The translations under genes and the position numbers were made by a program. From contig NZ_ACEP01000029.1 of NCBI RefSeq assembly GCF_000173975.1, positions 53,865 through 117,864 of the forward strand: 64,000 nt of DNA, read 5' to 3'. This document shows, one piece after another, positions 17,517-26,779 of this stretch; position 1 is the first letter of the stretch, and each line of letters starts with the position of its first letter. Under the pieces are notes generated by a model. The model was given only the letters and a program-made list of their open reading frames with translations. It ran no database searches and was not told the DNA's origin. This DNA comes from Anaerobutyricum hallii DSM 3353 (GTDB lineage: Bacteria > Bacillota > Clostridia > Lachnospirales > Lachnospiraceae).

Positions 17517-17554
17517 AGAGGTTGGTTAGAAGTGTTTAACCAATCTCTATTTTT
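17517..17554 (+). promoter_or_regulatory. 12-bp inverted repeat over the transcription start
   Basis: AGAGGTTGGTTA pairs with TAACCAATCTCT (one G-T mismatch) and is followed by ATTTTT. It contains the GGTTA-N8-TAACC element at 17524-17541. Because it starts directly after the -10, it is more likely an operator or a 5' mRNA stem than a working terminator. Confidence 0.5.
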
Positions 17555-17575
17555 ATGAAAAGGAGCGTATGTGAA

Positions 17576-19315
17576 ATGGACAAGAAAGATAATCCCATGT
17601 CCAGACTGATGGAACTTGCCGCTCCATATAAGGGTGAATATGTTCTTTCAGTGATTTTGGCAATCCTGGGTGTTGCCGCCGGATTGCTACCGTTTTTTGC
17701 AGTTTCAAAAATTGTGATTCTCTTGATGGATGGAGAGACATCTGTGTCCGTCTATATGGAGTGGTGTCTGATTGCGGGAATTGGTTTCCTTGGGAAAGTA
17801 TGCTTTGCAAATTTCTCTACTTTAGTTTCCCATACGGCCACTTTCGCAACTCTGGCGGAGATCCGCCTGAAACTAGCAGATAAACTTACCAGGGTTCCGA
17901 TGGGCTATATGATTAACACCCCATCGGGAGAATTAAAAAATGTCTTGGTAGATCGTGTGGAGGGAATGGAAACGACCCTTGCGCATTTAGTACCGGAGCT
18001 GACAGCGAATCTCTGTATTCCGATTTGTATTCTGATTTACCTACTGTTTTTGGATTGGAGAATGGCGCTGGCTGCATTGATTACCCTGCCGATTGGTATG
18101 TTGTGCTATAAGGGAATGGCAAATGGATATGAAGAAAAATTCCAGGGTCTTATTATGCGCATGCGTAAAATGACCAGCACTGTGGTTGAGTATATCGGCG
18201 GAATAGAAGTCATTAAGGCGTTTAATCAGTCTGCTAATTCTTACCAGAAATATTCAGATGCCGTTGAAGATAATGCGGCCTATGCTGTGAACTGGATGAA
18301 AAGCGTGCAGCTTTACAAATCCATGCTTGTTACAATCTGGCCCAGTGTGTTAGTGTGTGTTCTTCCTATTGGCTGTGTCCTGTACCGGAACGGGAGCCTG
18401 AGCGTTCCGGCATTTGTTACCTGTATCGTGCTGTCATTGGGTATTATCACACCAATTTTAAATGCCATGAACTTTACGGACAGCATTTCTCAAATGAAAT
18501 CAGTAGTCGGGGAATTGTGCGCCGTATTGGATGAAAAAGAACTGGATCGCCCGGAAACGCCGGTGTCTATTCATTCTTCCAATATTGTGTTAGAAAACGT
18601 CAGCTTTTCGTATGAAAGCGAAAAGCCATTGCTAAAAAATATCAACCTTTCTATTCCAGAAAACAGCATTACCGCTTTTGTCGGTCCCAGTGGCGGCGGC
18701 AAGTCTACCATTACGAAGCTGATTGCGGGATTTTGGGATGTAACAAACGGAACTGTCAAGTTAGACGGAACAGATATTCGCAAAATTCCGTTGTCACAGC
18801 TTATGGATAACATCGCTTATATTTCACAGGACAACTATCTTTTTGACGAAACTGTTTTAGAAAATATCCGTATGGGAAAACCATCCGCAACGGATGAAGA
18901 AGTATATCAGGCTGCCAGAGATTGTGGCTGCTATGATTTCATTCTGAATCTGGAAAATGGATTCCATACAGTTGTCGGAGGTGCAGGAGGTCACTTGTCG
19001 GGCGGTGAGCGCCAGAGAATTGCGATTGCCCGCGCTGTACTGAAAAATGCGCCGATTGTTATTCTTGACGAGGCAACCGCTTACATTGACGCCGGGAATG
19101 AAGCCTTAATTCAAGAGGCAATGGCAAAAGTGATTGCCGGGAAAACCGTTCTGATGATTGCGCACCGTCTTTCTACGATTACCGATGCAGATAAAATTGT
19201 TGTCATAAAAGATGGGCAGATTATTGACGAAGGAACACATGAAAACTTATTGACTTCCTGTACGCTCTATCAGGAAATGTGGAAAGCGCACATGGACACA
19301 AAAGATGTGGCGTAG
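17576..19315 (+). CDS. ABC half-transporter, TMD-NBD (YbtP-like)
   Basis: 579 residues from the ATG at 17576, which follows AAGGAG by 10 bp; the upstream in-frame ATG at 17555 lies before that ribosome site. An exporter-type membrane domain (about 1-320) is followed by an ATPase domain with Walker A GPSGGGKST, signature LSGGERQR and Walker B VILDEATAYID. Fused half-transporter pairs of this shape include YbtP/YbtQ, which import ferric yersiniabactin despite their exporter fold; others export peptides or metallophores. It should heterodimerize with the next product. The stop codon lies 11 bp before the next start. Confidence 0.88.
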   Translation: MDKKDNPMSRLMELAAPYKGEYVLSVILAILGVAAGLLPFFAVSKIVILLMDGETSVSVYMEWCLIAGIGFLGKVCFANFSTLVSHTATFATLAEIRLKLADKLTRVPMGYMINTPSGELKNVLVDRVEGMETTLAHLVPELTANLCIPICILIYLLFLDWRMALAALITLPIGMLCYKGMANGYEEKFQGLIMRMRKMTSTVVEYIGGIEVIKAFNQSANSYQKYSDAVEDNAAYAVNWMKSVQLYKSMLVTIWPSVLVCVLPIGCVLYRNGSLSVPAFVTCIVLSLGIITPILNAMNFTDSISQMKSVVGELCAVLDEKELDRPETPVSIHSSNIVLENVSFSYESEKPLLKNINLSIPENSITAFVGPSGGGKSTITKLIAGFWDVTNGTVKLDGTDIRKIPLSQLMDNIAYISQDNYLFDETVLENIRMGKPSATDEEVYQAARDCGCYDFILNLENGFHTVVGGAGGHLSGGERQRIAIARAVLKNAPIVILDEATAYIDAGNEALIQEAMAKVIAGKTVLMIAHRLSTITDADKIVVIKDGQIIDEGTHENLLTSCTLYQEMWKAHMDTKDVA

Positions 19316-19326
19316 GAGGTGCGAAG

Positions 19327-21057
19327 ATGATAAAGACATTAAGCAAGATTTATCAGTTTTCAGGGAAAATGCAGGGGACAATGAAAAAAGCTATCCTTTT
19401 TTCTGTCCTGCACTCCCTTTTTGATATGATGTCCTTTGGAGCATTAGCCATGGTTTTTTCGGGTTTAACAGACGGTTTTACTACGTCTATGATCTGGATG
19501 ATATTTGGAATCACCCTGGCAAGCATGCTGCTTAAAATTTATTGCAGCTACATTTCAGATTTCGGCAAGGTGCAAATTGGATATTTTATGTGCGCGGAGA
19601 AACGGATTCATATTGGAGATCGCATGAAATATATGCCGATGGGGTATTTCAACGATCACAATTTGGGGAATTTGACTTCTGTCGTCACTACGACTATGGG
19701 CGATATTGAAAATAATGCGTCCATGGTGCTAACCAACATATTAGGCGGCTATATCCATGCAGCGATTATTACTATTGTTATGCTCTGTATCGACTGGCGG
19801 ATCGGACTGACGATTTTGTGCGGGATTCTGCTTTTTACATGGTGCATCGGCCGGTTACAGAAAAAATCGGAAACGGTTTCGCCACAAAGACAGCAGGCCC
19901 AGGAGACTCTCGTTTCTAATGTACTGGAATACGTTCAAGGGATGCTGATTGTAAAATCCTTTAATCTCGGTCAAAATTCCAATAGCAAAATGAGACAGGC
20001 AATTCTGGACAGCAAGGATAAAAATCTGAAATTAGAGCGTACATTCGTCCCTTACAATATGCTGCAACAAATCATTCTCTACGGAACAAGTATTCTTGTT
20101 ATAGTGGAGGGGTTGTACTTTTACCTGAATGGAACGATGGCGCTTTCCATTTGCCTGCTTATGACAGTAGCATCATTTATGCTCTTTAGTCAGCTTCAGT
20201 CGGCGGGGAATACTTCCTCTCTCCTGCGGTTACTGGATGTTTCGATTGACAAGGTAAACGAAATTGATAACACGCCCGTTATGGACGAACATGGTAAACC
20301 TATCAATCCCCCAAATTATAATATTGTTTTTGATGATGTTTCTTTTTCCTATGGAGAACACAAGATTCTGGATCATGTGAGCCTCTCTATTCCCGAAAAA
20401 ACCGTAACGGCTATTGTTGGTCCGTCCGGTGCCGGAAAAAGTACGCTTTGTAACCTAATCGCTCGATTCTGGGATGTTGACGATGGAAAAATTACAATCG
20501 GCGGTATAGATGTTCGAGATTACACACTGGACAGTCTGCTCACCAATATCAGTGAGGTATTCCAGAAGGTATATCTTTTTGCTGATACCATAGAAAATAA
20601 TATCAAATTCGGCAATCCAGCGGCTTCCCATAACGAAGTTGTAAAAGCAGCTCAAAAGGCGTGCTGCCATGATTTTATTATGAGTCTGCCTGATGGCTAC
20701 GACACCGTTATTGGTGAGGGAGGCGCTACATTGTCCGGCGGTGAAAAACAACGGATTTCGATTGCCAGAGCAATCTTGAAAGACGCTCCTATCATCATTT
20801 TAGACGAAGCTACATCAAGTGTTGATCCAGAGAATGAAAATCTTCTGATGGGCGCTATTTCAGAGCTGACGAAGAATAAAACGGTTATTATGATAGCTCA
20901 TCGGCTAAAAACAGTCAGAAATGCGGATCAGATTTTTGTATTGTCAGGTGGTCACATTGTTCAGACAGGCAAACATGAGGATTTGATAAGGCAGCCTGGT
21001 ATTTATGCAGATTTCATTGGTATTCGTAAGAAAGCGATTGGATGGAAATTGAGATAA
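19327..21057 (+). CDS. ABC half-transporter, TMD-NBD (YbtQ-like)
   Basis: 576 residues from the ATG at 19327, which follows GGAGGTG; the longer frame to 19279 overlaps the previous gene and lacks a ribosome site. An exporter-fold membrane domain is followed by Walker A GPSGAGKST, signature LSGGEKQR and Walker B IILDEATSSVD. It partners the preceding half-transporter. The pair is placed here as uptake or secretion of the thiazoline product because of its neighbours; the direction of transport cannot be read from sequence. This is the last gene of the metallophore locus before the mobile element. Confidence 0.88.
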   Translation: MIKTLSKIYQFSGKMQGTMKKAILFSVLHSLFDMMSFGALAMVFSGLTDGFTTSMIWMIFGITLASMLLKIYCSYISDFGKVQIGYFMCAEKRIHIGDRMKYMPMGYFNDHNLGNLTSVVTTTMGDIENNASMVLTNILGGYIHAAIITIVMLCIDWRIGLTILCGILLFTWCIGRLQKKSETVSPQRQQAQETLVSNVLEYVQGMLIVKSFNLGQNSNSKMRQAILDSKDKNLKLERTFVPYNMLQQIILYGTSILVIVEGLYFYLNGTMALSICLLMTVASFMLFSQLQSAGNTSSLLRLLDVSIDKVNEIDNTPVMDEHGKPINPPNYNIVFDDVSFSYGEHKILDHVSLSIPEKTVTAIVGPSGAGKSTLCNLIARFWDVDDGKITIGGIDVRDYTLDSLLTNISEVFQKVYLFADTIENNIKFGNPAASHNEVVKAAQKACCHDFIMSLPDGYDTVIGEGGATLSGGEKQRISIARAILKDAPIIILDEATSSVDPENENLLMGAISELTKNKTVIMIAHRLKTVRNADQIFVLSGGHIVQTGKHEDLIRQPGIYADFIGIRKKAIGWKLR

Positions 21058-21078
21058 GAGCTCCTACTTCCAGAGTAG

Positions 21079-21213
21079 TACGGACAGTTCGCTTCTCTAT
21101 ATAGACCATTGCAGGGAGGGACAGATCGAAAATGTTATACATTTGGTTATGTGCCACATTATACATTAAGAAAAAATGAGATTGGAACTTTGGGAAGAGT
21201 CAGAAGAAGATGA
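21079..21213 (+). pseudogene. short remnant resembling transposon protein TnpV
   Basis: An open stretch without a start codon ends EIGTLGRVRRR followed by a stop. This resembles the conserved IG-x-x-GRMRRR segment of TnpV-type proteins of clostridial transposons, cut off directly after it. It lies at the junction between the metallophore locus and the relaxase gene, so it may mark the element's left edge. The match is short and from memory. Confidence 0.3.
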
Positions 21214-21241
21214 ATGAGGGCACAAAGTGCCCTCATTCATC
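21209..21241 (-). terminator. perfect 15-bp palindrome at relaxase stop
   Basis: GATGAATGAGGGCAC and its exact complement flank AAA. The relaxase stop codon lies inside it. It would terminate the reverse-strand relaxase transcript and perhaps insulate it from the transport operon. Confidence 0.7.
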
Positions 21242-22612
21242 TCTCGAGATAGGTACTGATTCTCGTTTTGTCTGAAGTGAATCGGATTTTACATTTGGAG
21301 TATACATCAAAGCAATGAAATTCTGCTGGATGATATCTAGTGTCTTCTGTTTTTTCTGTAATTCCTGTTTTTCGCGGACAGTAGCTGCCTGTTCAGATTC
21401 AAGATTTTCAATCCGTTTCTGGATTTTATTAGAGCTTGGGATTTTGGTAACACCGAGATCCTGAAGCTCTTTTTTTAGTGAATCGTGGAGCTGGTATTCT
21501 GCCTGATGCTTGGTTCGGTATGCTTTTGGATTTTTAGCAGATCTGCAATCTTCAATCACTTTACGGCAAAGCCGGTAAGAATCACAGTGTTTCCGAATGA
21601 TTTTCTGTGTGCTCAGCTCACTGTTGATTTGCGTTATTCTCTGCTCAGCCGCTTTAACAGAAGCATTAACATCAGAAAGATGCTGCTGGAAATCTTCATA
21701 ATTCAGTAGGTTATTTTCGGAAAGATAGTTGAAGGTGCGGGCCGCCTCTTTCAAATTATTGAGCTTTGCCCATCGTTCAAATCCTTCTCGATTGCCGGTT
21801 GTAACATACGTGGAGATATTGATATACAGGCGGGCTTCTCTGGACAGATGCTTTGGAGCTTTTACTTTGCTACGATTTTTTGCCAGGCGGATGCGAACAT
21901 TTTCTTCGGAATAATAGCTTCCGAGAGATTTCATATAAGTGAAGTTTTTCTGCTCTGGTGCACGGAAGGACAGGTGCTTTCCTTGGCGGATTTCATATCC
22001 GGCTAACTGCATCTTTTGCAGAAATTCCTCATAGTTGATGGAAGCCCAGATTGCCTTATCAACCGCAACACGTAGCTTGGCTTTCCAACTGGTGCCACGA
22101 TGATATTCCATGTTCTCTTTATAGCTTTTGCCTTTTTCTCCGATTGGCATACTGGTGGTAAGTCCGTTTTCATGGCAGATACGATTACTGATCCGGCAGA
22201 GTTTATGGTAGCTCCGCTTATTGGAAACATACTTGTGATGATCAACAAAGCTTGCAGCGTTGAAGATGATGTGATTGTGAATATGATTTTTGTCAACGTG
22301 GGTGCTGATCACATACTCATATTTTCCTTTTAGTACTTCATCTGCGAATTGCTGTCCTAAGCGATGGGCGGTTTCGGCATCAACTTCTCCAGGTTTGAAC
22401 GACTGGATCAGATGAAATGCCAGGTTATCACCTTTATCCATTCCATTCTTTTTTGCCATTTCTCTAGTCATAGAAAATTCAAGATCTGCAGTTTCCGGGG
22501 AACAGCCAAAACTGGAAACTAACAGTTTTTCTTCTGTTTTATCTGGATTTGTGATGTAGTCCAGAGCTTTCTTGTCTGTTACTTTAATGGGGAAGATCTT
22601 AAGATACGCCAT
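21233..22612 (-). CDS. relaxase/mobilization nuclease (MobA/MobP-type)
   Basis: 459 residues. The N-terminal half has the relaxase pattern, including the histidine cluster HVDKNHIHNH near residue 110 that binds metal for nicking at oriT. The second half is helical and charged with coiled-coil character (about 300-440), as in clostridial Mob proteins. It should nick the candidate oriT upstream of mobC and lead strand transfer using a helper conjugation system. No coupling protein or type IV secretion genes occur in the window, so the element is mobilizable rather than self-transmissible. The start overlaps the end of mobC by 34 bp. Confidence 0.9.
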   Translation of the reverse strand: MAYLKIFPIKVTDKKALDYITNPDKTEEKLLVSSFGCSPETADLEFSMTREMAKKNGMDKGDNLAFHLIQSFKPGEVDAETAHRLGQQFADEVLKGKYEYVISTHVDKNHIHNHIIFNAASFVDHHKYVSNKRSYHKLCRISNRICHENGLTTSMPIGEKGKSYKENMEYHRGTSWKAKLRVAVDKAIWASINYEEFLQKMQLAGYEIRQGKHLSFRAPEQKNFTYMKSLGSYYSEENVRIRLAKNRSKVKAPKHLSREARLYINISTYVTTGNREGFERWAKLNNLKEAARTFNYLSENNLLNYEDFQQHLSDVNASVKAAEQRITQINSELSTQKIIRKHCDSYRLCRKVIEDCRSAKNPKAYRTKHQAEYQLHDSLKKELQDLGVTKIPSSNKIQKRIENLESEQAATVREKQELQKKQKTLDIIQQNFIALMYTPNVKSDSLQTKRESVPISRDE

Positions 22613-22902
22613 AATTCTTTCACCATCTCTTTCAATTCTTGCATTTCTTCCGGATATAGATCTCCGGTGGTATTTACCTTTTTTGCAATCTGGTTGATAT
22701 TTACACCAATCTTGTGCATTTCCTCATACTGTTTCTTCAGTGGAGTGGTATCTGTGTTGACGATGTAACCGTCGATTGCCATTTTGCGAAGATAAGCTCC
22801 CATGTTTTTGGTCTTTGATTCAATCATCTTTCTACGGATAAGCTTCCGTTCTTCTTCTGTGACATAGAAATGGATTTCTTTGCTTCTCTTTCTTTCAGCC
22901 AT
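22579..22902 (-). CDS. mobC: relaxosome protein MobC
   Basis: 107 residues. The N-terminal segment RSKEIHFYVTEEERKLIRRKM and later VNINQIAKKVNTTG match the MobC family of ribbon-helix-helix-like relaxosome proteins that help open oriT DNA for the relaxase. It is transcribed with the overlapping relaxase gene. The probable oriT lies directly upstream at 22957-23011. A second, distinct MobC-like protein is encoded at 37894. Confidence 0.85.
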   Translation of the reverse strand: MAERKRSKEIHFYVTEEERKLIRRKMIESKTKNMGAYLRKMAIDGYIVNTDTTPLKKQYEEMHKIGVNINQIAKKVNTTGDLYPEEMQELKEMVKELWRILRSSPLK

Positions 22903-22956
22903 TGGCGTGTTCTCCTTTCTGAGAAGGTAGTAGTATCGTTGCTTTCAGCTTTTTTC

Positions 22957-23011
22957 AATTTAGGGCAGGGTTCCCTAAATTGGGATTTCCCGGAAGTGTA
23001 TCCTCACTTCC
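22957..23011. other. candidate oriT (inverted-repeat pair)
   Basis: AATTTAGGG and CCCTAAATT (22957-22981) are followed by GGAAGTG and CACTTCC (22992-23011). The position directly upstream of mobC/relaxase and the two nested repeats suit an oriT. The nick site cannot be assigned from sequence alone. Confidence 0.5.
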
Positions 23012-23151
23012 TGTCCTTGCTGTTTTACCTCTCTATTAGTTAAAGTCAGGAGAACCGGGAAAATGCAAAAGAATTTGGCAGGTAGTACGGGATACGAAAA
23101 TGTGGTATGATTATGGGCAGGATATCAGAAGAATCAGGAGTTGAATAGATT

Positions 23152-23526
23152 GTGAAGAAAGAAGAAATTTTTGAATATGTGCAGAAACAGTATGGCACGA
23201 TTCCGGAATATTTATGGAGTAAACTACCGGACAGTGCAGTACTTCGACATAAGAATGGGAAATGGTATGCAGTGATCATGACGGTTGAAAAATCGAAACT
23301 GGGATTAGAAGGAAGAGAGCTGCTTGATATCATTGACGTAAAGTGTGATCCGGACATGACAAATATGATTATTCAGACTTATGGATTTTTACCTGGGTAT
23401 CATATGAATAAGCAGCACTGGATCACTATTTTACTGGATGGTTCGGTCAGCGAAGCAAAGGTACTGGACTTTTTAGATATGAGTTATGACCTGATTGATG
23501 GAGCAGGCAGAAAGGAAAACAAATGA
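23152..23526 (+). CDS. MmcQ/YjbR-family protein
   Basis: 124 residues from a GTG codon. The pattern LPDSAVLRHKNGKWYAVIM, then a segment like LDIIDVKCDPD, then HMNKQHWITILLDG and a C-terminal SYDLI, matches the small YjbR fold (double-wing DNA-binding-like). The molecular role of this family is not firmly established. Such genes are common passengers on Firmicutes mobile elements. It stands alone, divergent from mobC. Confidence 0.75.
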   Translation: MKKEEIFEYVQKQYGTIPEYLWSKLPDSAVLRHKNGKWYAVIMTVEKSKLGLEGRELLDIIDVKCDPDMTNMIIQTYGFLPGYHMNKQHWITILLDGSVSEAKVLDFLDMSYDLIDGAGRKENK

Positions 23527-23628
23527 GAAAAGCAATCGTATATGCATCTGTGCATCATGGAATTACACTGATTTTTGAGCAAAAGGAAAACCGGGGATTT
23601 TATTCCTCGGTTTTTCGGCTGTTATGCT

Positions 23629-23829
23629 TCAGTCTTCAACTTGAAAAATATCTTCTACAGGCACTTTCAGGTAATGTGCCAGCCGGATTGCAATCTCAAG
23701 AGAGGGATTACGTTCTCCACGTTCGATGCGGCCTATAGTCTGGCTGCAGGAACCTATGGCTTCAGCCAAATCTGCTTGAATGAGATTCCGTTCTTCACGA
23801 ATATCTTTTAGTGTATTATTGATTGCCAT
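23629..23829 (-). CDS. small XRE-family HTH regulator
   Basis: 66 residues, essentially one helix-turn-helix domain: LKDIREERNLIQADLAEAIG, then QTIGRIERGERNPSLEIAIR, and an acidic tail PVEDIFQVED. This is the Cro/CI-type layout seen in many conjugative elements, where such proteins repress transfer or neighbouring promoters. It is separated from the S24 repressor gene on the same strand by 56 bp and may be co-transcribed with it. Confidence 0.85.
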   Translation of the reverse strand: MAINNTLKDIREERNLIQADLAEAIGSCSQTIGRIERGERNPSLEIAIRLAHYLKVPVEDIFQVED

Positions 23830-23885
23830 TCAATCACTTCCTTTGCTTATTGTTATCAGCAGGATCATGAACCTGCTGTTGAAAT

Positions 23886-24617
23886 CTAATGGAATCCCGG
23901 AATTTCTGCACCTTTGCATTTTCCGATTACTTTTCCAAAAATCTTAAAAGAGTCAGATTCCAAAACTTGGATAGGACGATATTTTTGATTTAAAGAAATC
24001 AGATAAACACCATCTGGCTCATCGTGTAATTCCTTGATGTAAGTATTACCGTTGAGATAGAAGATTCCAATTTCACCATTAGCAAGAGAATCTATTTTCT
24101 GAATCCATGCGACATCGCCTGTATGATAAAGTGGTTCCATACTGTCACCGGAGATCCGTACACCAAAGTCAGTCTGCTCAGGAGCAAGGTGTCCTACGTC
24201 ATAAGTTTCTTTTACAGAATCTTCCAGGTAATTTCCAGTACCAGCAGAAACTGGTTCCCAGGTAATTTCTACAGGATGATGGAATGGGATAATCTTTGCA
24301 GACAGTGGAGAAAACTTTTTAGAAGCTTTCAAAATATCAGCAAATTCAATCAATTTATTTCTGCCTTCTTCATTCAATCCACTCATAATGTTATATGGAT
24401 TTTCTCCAAAGAAAGATTCATATATATCTTCGATATCAAGTAACTGGCAAAGTGTCAGGAAAACATGTAAAGCTGGTTCTCGTGCATTGGTCTCCCATTT
24501 GGAGATTGCTTTTGTAGTGACCTGAATACCTTCCTGAGAAAGCAGGTCTACCAGATCTGATTGAGAGTATCCTTTCTTTTTTCTATTTTCTGCTAATATT
24601 TCCCCGAAATCACGCAT
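23886..24617 (-). CDS. XRE-S24 self-cleaving repressor (CI/LexA-like)
   Basis: 243 residues. The N-terminal HTH (about 5-65) has QSDLVDLLSQEGIQVTTKAI. The C-terminal S24 peptidase has a probable Ala-Gly cleavage site in VSAGTG, catalytic Ser in GDSMEP and Lys in TYIKEL. RecA-stimulated self-cleavage would relieve repression after DNA damage. It is transcribed divergently from the Y-family polymerase gene, and an operator-like palindrome and a strong promoter lie between them, so it probably controls the mutagenesis module and perhaps element transfer. Confidence 0.9.
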   Translation of the reverse strand: MRDFGEILAENRKKKGYSQSDLVDLLSQEGIQVTTKAISKWETNAREPALHVFLTLCQLLDIEDIYESFFGENPYNIMSGLNEEGRNKLIEFADILKASKKFSPLSAKIIPFHHPVEITWEPVSAGTGNYLEDSVKETYDVGHLAPEQTDFGVRISGDSMEPLYHTGDVAWIQKIDSLANGEIGIFYLNGNTYIKELHDEPDGVYLISLNQKYRPIQVLESDSFKIFGKVIGKCKGAEIPGFH

Positions 24618-24688
24618 TTGTTCGCCTCATTTCTATTTGAATTTTCTATATGCATTATACCGTATGTTAGAAATAAAATCAACAATAA

Positions 24689-24753
24689 TCTCCAAAATGG
24701 AGAAAATACAACCAAGATGTTACTTGACTATCTCCGGAATGTCGATATATACT
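24689..24753 (+). promoter_or_regulatory. operator palindrome and promoter of polymerase module
   Basis: TCTCCA-N3-TGGAGA lies at 24689-24703. The promoter TTGACT-N18-TATACT follows at 24724-24753, and its spacer contains a related half-site TCTCCGGAATG. Binding by the divergent S24 repressor would block transcription. Confidence 0.65.
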
Positions 24754-24811
24754 AAACATACAGAAATTGATAAGACATCATGTTGAAGGAAACAGCTGGG
24801 AGGTGAAAAGT

Positions 24812-26059
24812 TTGAGTGAGCGTGTGATCCTGCATAGTGATATGAACTGTTTTTATGCCAGTGTAGAAATGCTACATCATCCGGAATTTGCTGGAATGCC
24901 TCTGGCAGTAGGTGGCGATCCGGAAGCCCGGCATGGAATTGTGTTGACAGCAAATTATATTGCCAAGAAACAAGGAGTAAAAACCGGAATGGCATTATGG
25001 CAGGCGAAACAGGTTTGCCCGGAAATTATTTTTGTACCACCAAGGATGGATTTATATTTGCGATTTTCACAAATGGCAAGAGAAATCTATTCAGAGTATA
25101 CAGACAAAATTGAGCCATATGGAATTGATGAAGCCTGGCTGGATGTATCAGATAGTGGAAATCTGAAAGGAAGCGGAATGACGATTGCAAGAGAAATCAG
25201 CCATCGGATTAAATACGAACTGGGTGTAACGGTAAGTATTGGAATTTCCTGGAATAAGATTTATGCGAAACTTGGCTCGGATTATAAAAAGCCGGATGCA
25301 ATCACAGAGTTTAATCGAGAAAATTATAAAGACAGGATATGGCAGCTTCCAGCGTCAGATTTGCTTTATGTCGGAAGACAGACAAATAAGAAATTGCAAA
25401 AACTTGGAATCCGGACAATCGGGCAACTTGCGGAATCAGACGAAAAGTTGTTAGAGAGTCATTTTGGAAAAATAGGAAATGTATTATGGGCTTTCGCAAA
25501 TGGCTGGGATGAAGATCCGGTTTGCAAGGAAGGATATGAAGCACCAGTAAAGTCGATAGGTAATAGCACTACAACACCGAGAGATCTGGAAAATGATCTG
25601 GATGTCTGGATCATTCAAATAGCATTGGCAGAAAGTGTAGCTGCACGATTGCGGAAACATGGATTTAAATGCAAAACAGTAGAAATTACAGTTCGAGATA
25701 ATGGATTGTATAGTTTTTCCAGACAGATACATTTACGACAGCCAACGAATATTACAAACGAGATTGTAACTGCAGCATTTCAGCTATTTAAAGATAATTA
25801 CAAATGGGAATATCCCATTAGAAGCCTGGGAATCCGAGCTGCGGATCTTGTGTTAGATGATATTCCCGTGCAGTTGGATTTATTTGGAAATCAGGAGAAA
25901 AAGGAAAAGTTAGAGAAGCTGGATCGTACTGTAGATGAGATCAGACGACGGTTTGGTTATTTCAGTATACAGCGAGCGGCAATGTATCAGGATAAAGTCT
26001 TATCCCACTTAGACGCTGGTACGCACACGATCCATCCACACAGTTATTTTCATGGGTAA
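24812..26059 (+). CDS. Y-family DNA polymerase (UmuC/DinB-like)
   Basis: 415 residues from the TTG at 24812, which follows GGGAGGTG by 6 bp. It has the catalytic carboxylates of Y-family polymerases: HSDMNCFYASVE near the N-terminus and YGIDEAWLDV near residue 105. A helix-hairpin-helix/thumb region and a little-finger domain follow, and DLFGNQEKKEKL near the end could be a clamp-binding segment. It performs error-prone translesion synthesis. Element-borne copies are typically damage-inducible, which fits the adjacent S24 repressor. Confidence 0.92.
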   Translation: MSERVILHSDMNCFYASVEMLHHPEFAGMPLAVGGDPEARHGIVLTANYIAKKQGVKTGMALWQAKQVCPEIIFVPPRMDLYLRFSQMAREIYSEYTDKIEPYGIDEAWLDVSDSGNLKGSGMTIAREISHRIKYELGVTVSIGISWNKIYAKLGSDYKKPDAITEFNRENYKDRIWQLPASDLLYVGRQTNKKLQKLGIRTIGQLAESDEKLLESHFGKIGNVLWAFANGWDEDPVCKEGYEAPVKSIGNSTTTPRDLENDLDVWIIQIALAESVAARLRKHGFKCKTVEITVRDNGLYSFSRQIHLRQPTNITNEIVTAAFQLFKDNYKWEYPIRSLGIRAADLVLDDIPVQLDLFGNQEKKEKLEKLDRTVDEIRRRFGYFSIQRAAMYQDKVLSHLDAGTHTIHPHSYFHG

Positions 26060-26073
26060 TTGGAGGGATAGAT

Positions 26074-26286
26074 TTGAAAAAAGCATTAACCAGAAAACAG
26101 AAAGAAAGTTATCAGTGTATTTTGGATTATACGAAGGAGCATGGATATCCGCCGACAGTACGGGAATTTGGAAAATTGATCGGGGTGAAATCAACATCAT
26201 CAGCATTTTCCAGAATCAAGCAGTTGGAGTTAAATGGATATATCCGCAGAATCCCGGCATCGCCAAGAGCAATTGAGATTTTATAG
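26074..26286 (+). CDS. stand-alone LexA-type winged-helix DNA-binding domain
   Basis: 70 residues from the TTG at 26074 after GGAGGGAT. The protein is only the N-terminal LexA DNA-binding fold: LTRKQKESYQCILDYTKEHG, then PPTVREFGKLIGVKS and GYIRRIP. The peptidase half of LexA is missing, so it cannot self-cleave; it may modulate operators competitively. It sits 14 bp after the polymerase gene in the same operon. Confidence 0.85.
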   Translation: MKKALTRKQKESYQCILDYTKEHGYPPTVREFGKLIGVKSTSSAFSRIKQLELNGYIRRIPASPRAIEIL

Positions 26287-26298
26287 TGAGGTGTCGGC

Positions 26299-26538
26299 AT
26301 GAACAAAGTATATGTAGATGTAGTAGCAGAGTTTCGTAAAGACGGACAGCTGGTTCCCATATTTTTTACATGGGAGGATGGAAGAAAATATAGTATTGAC
26401 AGAATTTTGAAAATCGAGCGATGCGCCAGCAGAAAGGCAGGCGGTGTAGGAATGATGTACACCTGTATGATACAGGGGCAGGAAAGCCACTTGTTTTACG
26501 AAGTGGATAAATGGTTTATGGAGAGAAAAACAGCATAA
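26299..26538 (+). CDS. small hypothetical protein of the polymerase operon
   Basis: 79 residues: MNKVYVDVVAEFRKDGQLVP, then DGRKYSIDRILKIERCASRK and a C-terminal LFYEVDKWFMER. It is probably a small beta-barrel-like fold. It occupies the place where other Firmicutes polymerase operons have a YolD-like partner, but I see no clear YolD similarity. Co-transcribed with the LexA-type domain 12 bp upstream. Function unknown. Confidence 0.75.
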   Translation: MNKVYVDVVAEFRKDGQLVPIFFTWEDGRKYSIDRILKIERCASRKAGGVGMMYTCMIQGQESHLFYEVDKWFMERKTA

Positions 26539-26779
26539 GGAGAGATTGGTATAGACGATATTATTTGGATTATTAACCGGCAGGGATAGTCACTTTCCCT
26601 TTATATTCCTGCAGGTTTTACATAAGAAGATGGATTTCGGTCAGCAAAGGCAGCTCCCACAATGCCTTTTGGATATCCGATTCTGCAAGTTGTAGTAAGT
26701 AATTGCTTCCCATCAAAATCATGGGGAAAGCGAACTGGTCTGAAAGACCGCCAGTTAGTGTGATGATGATAAGGAGATT

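Noticed and set aside
21061..21232. N-terminal half of the truncated tyrosine integrase at the left element edge
   Set aside because: Translation of the junction gives a TnpV-like fragment, not integrase sequence.
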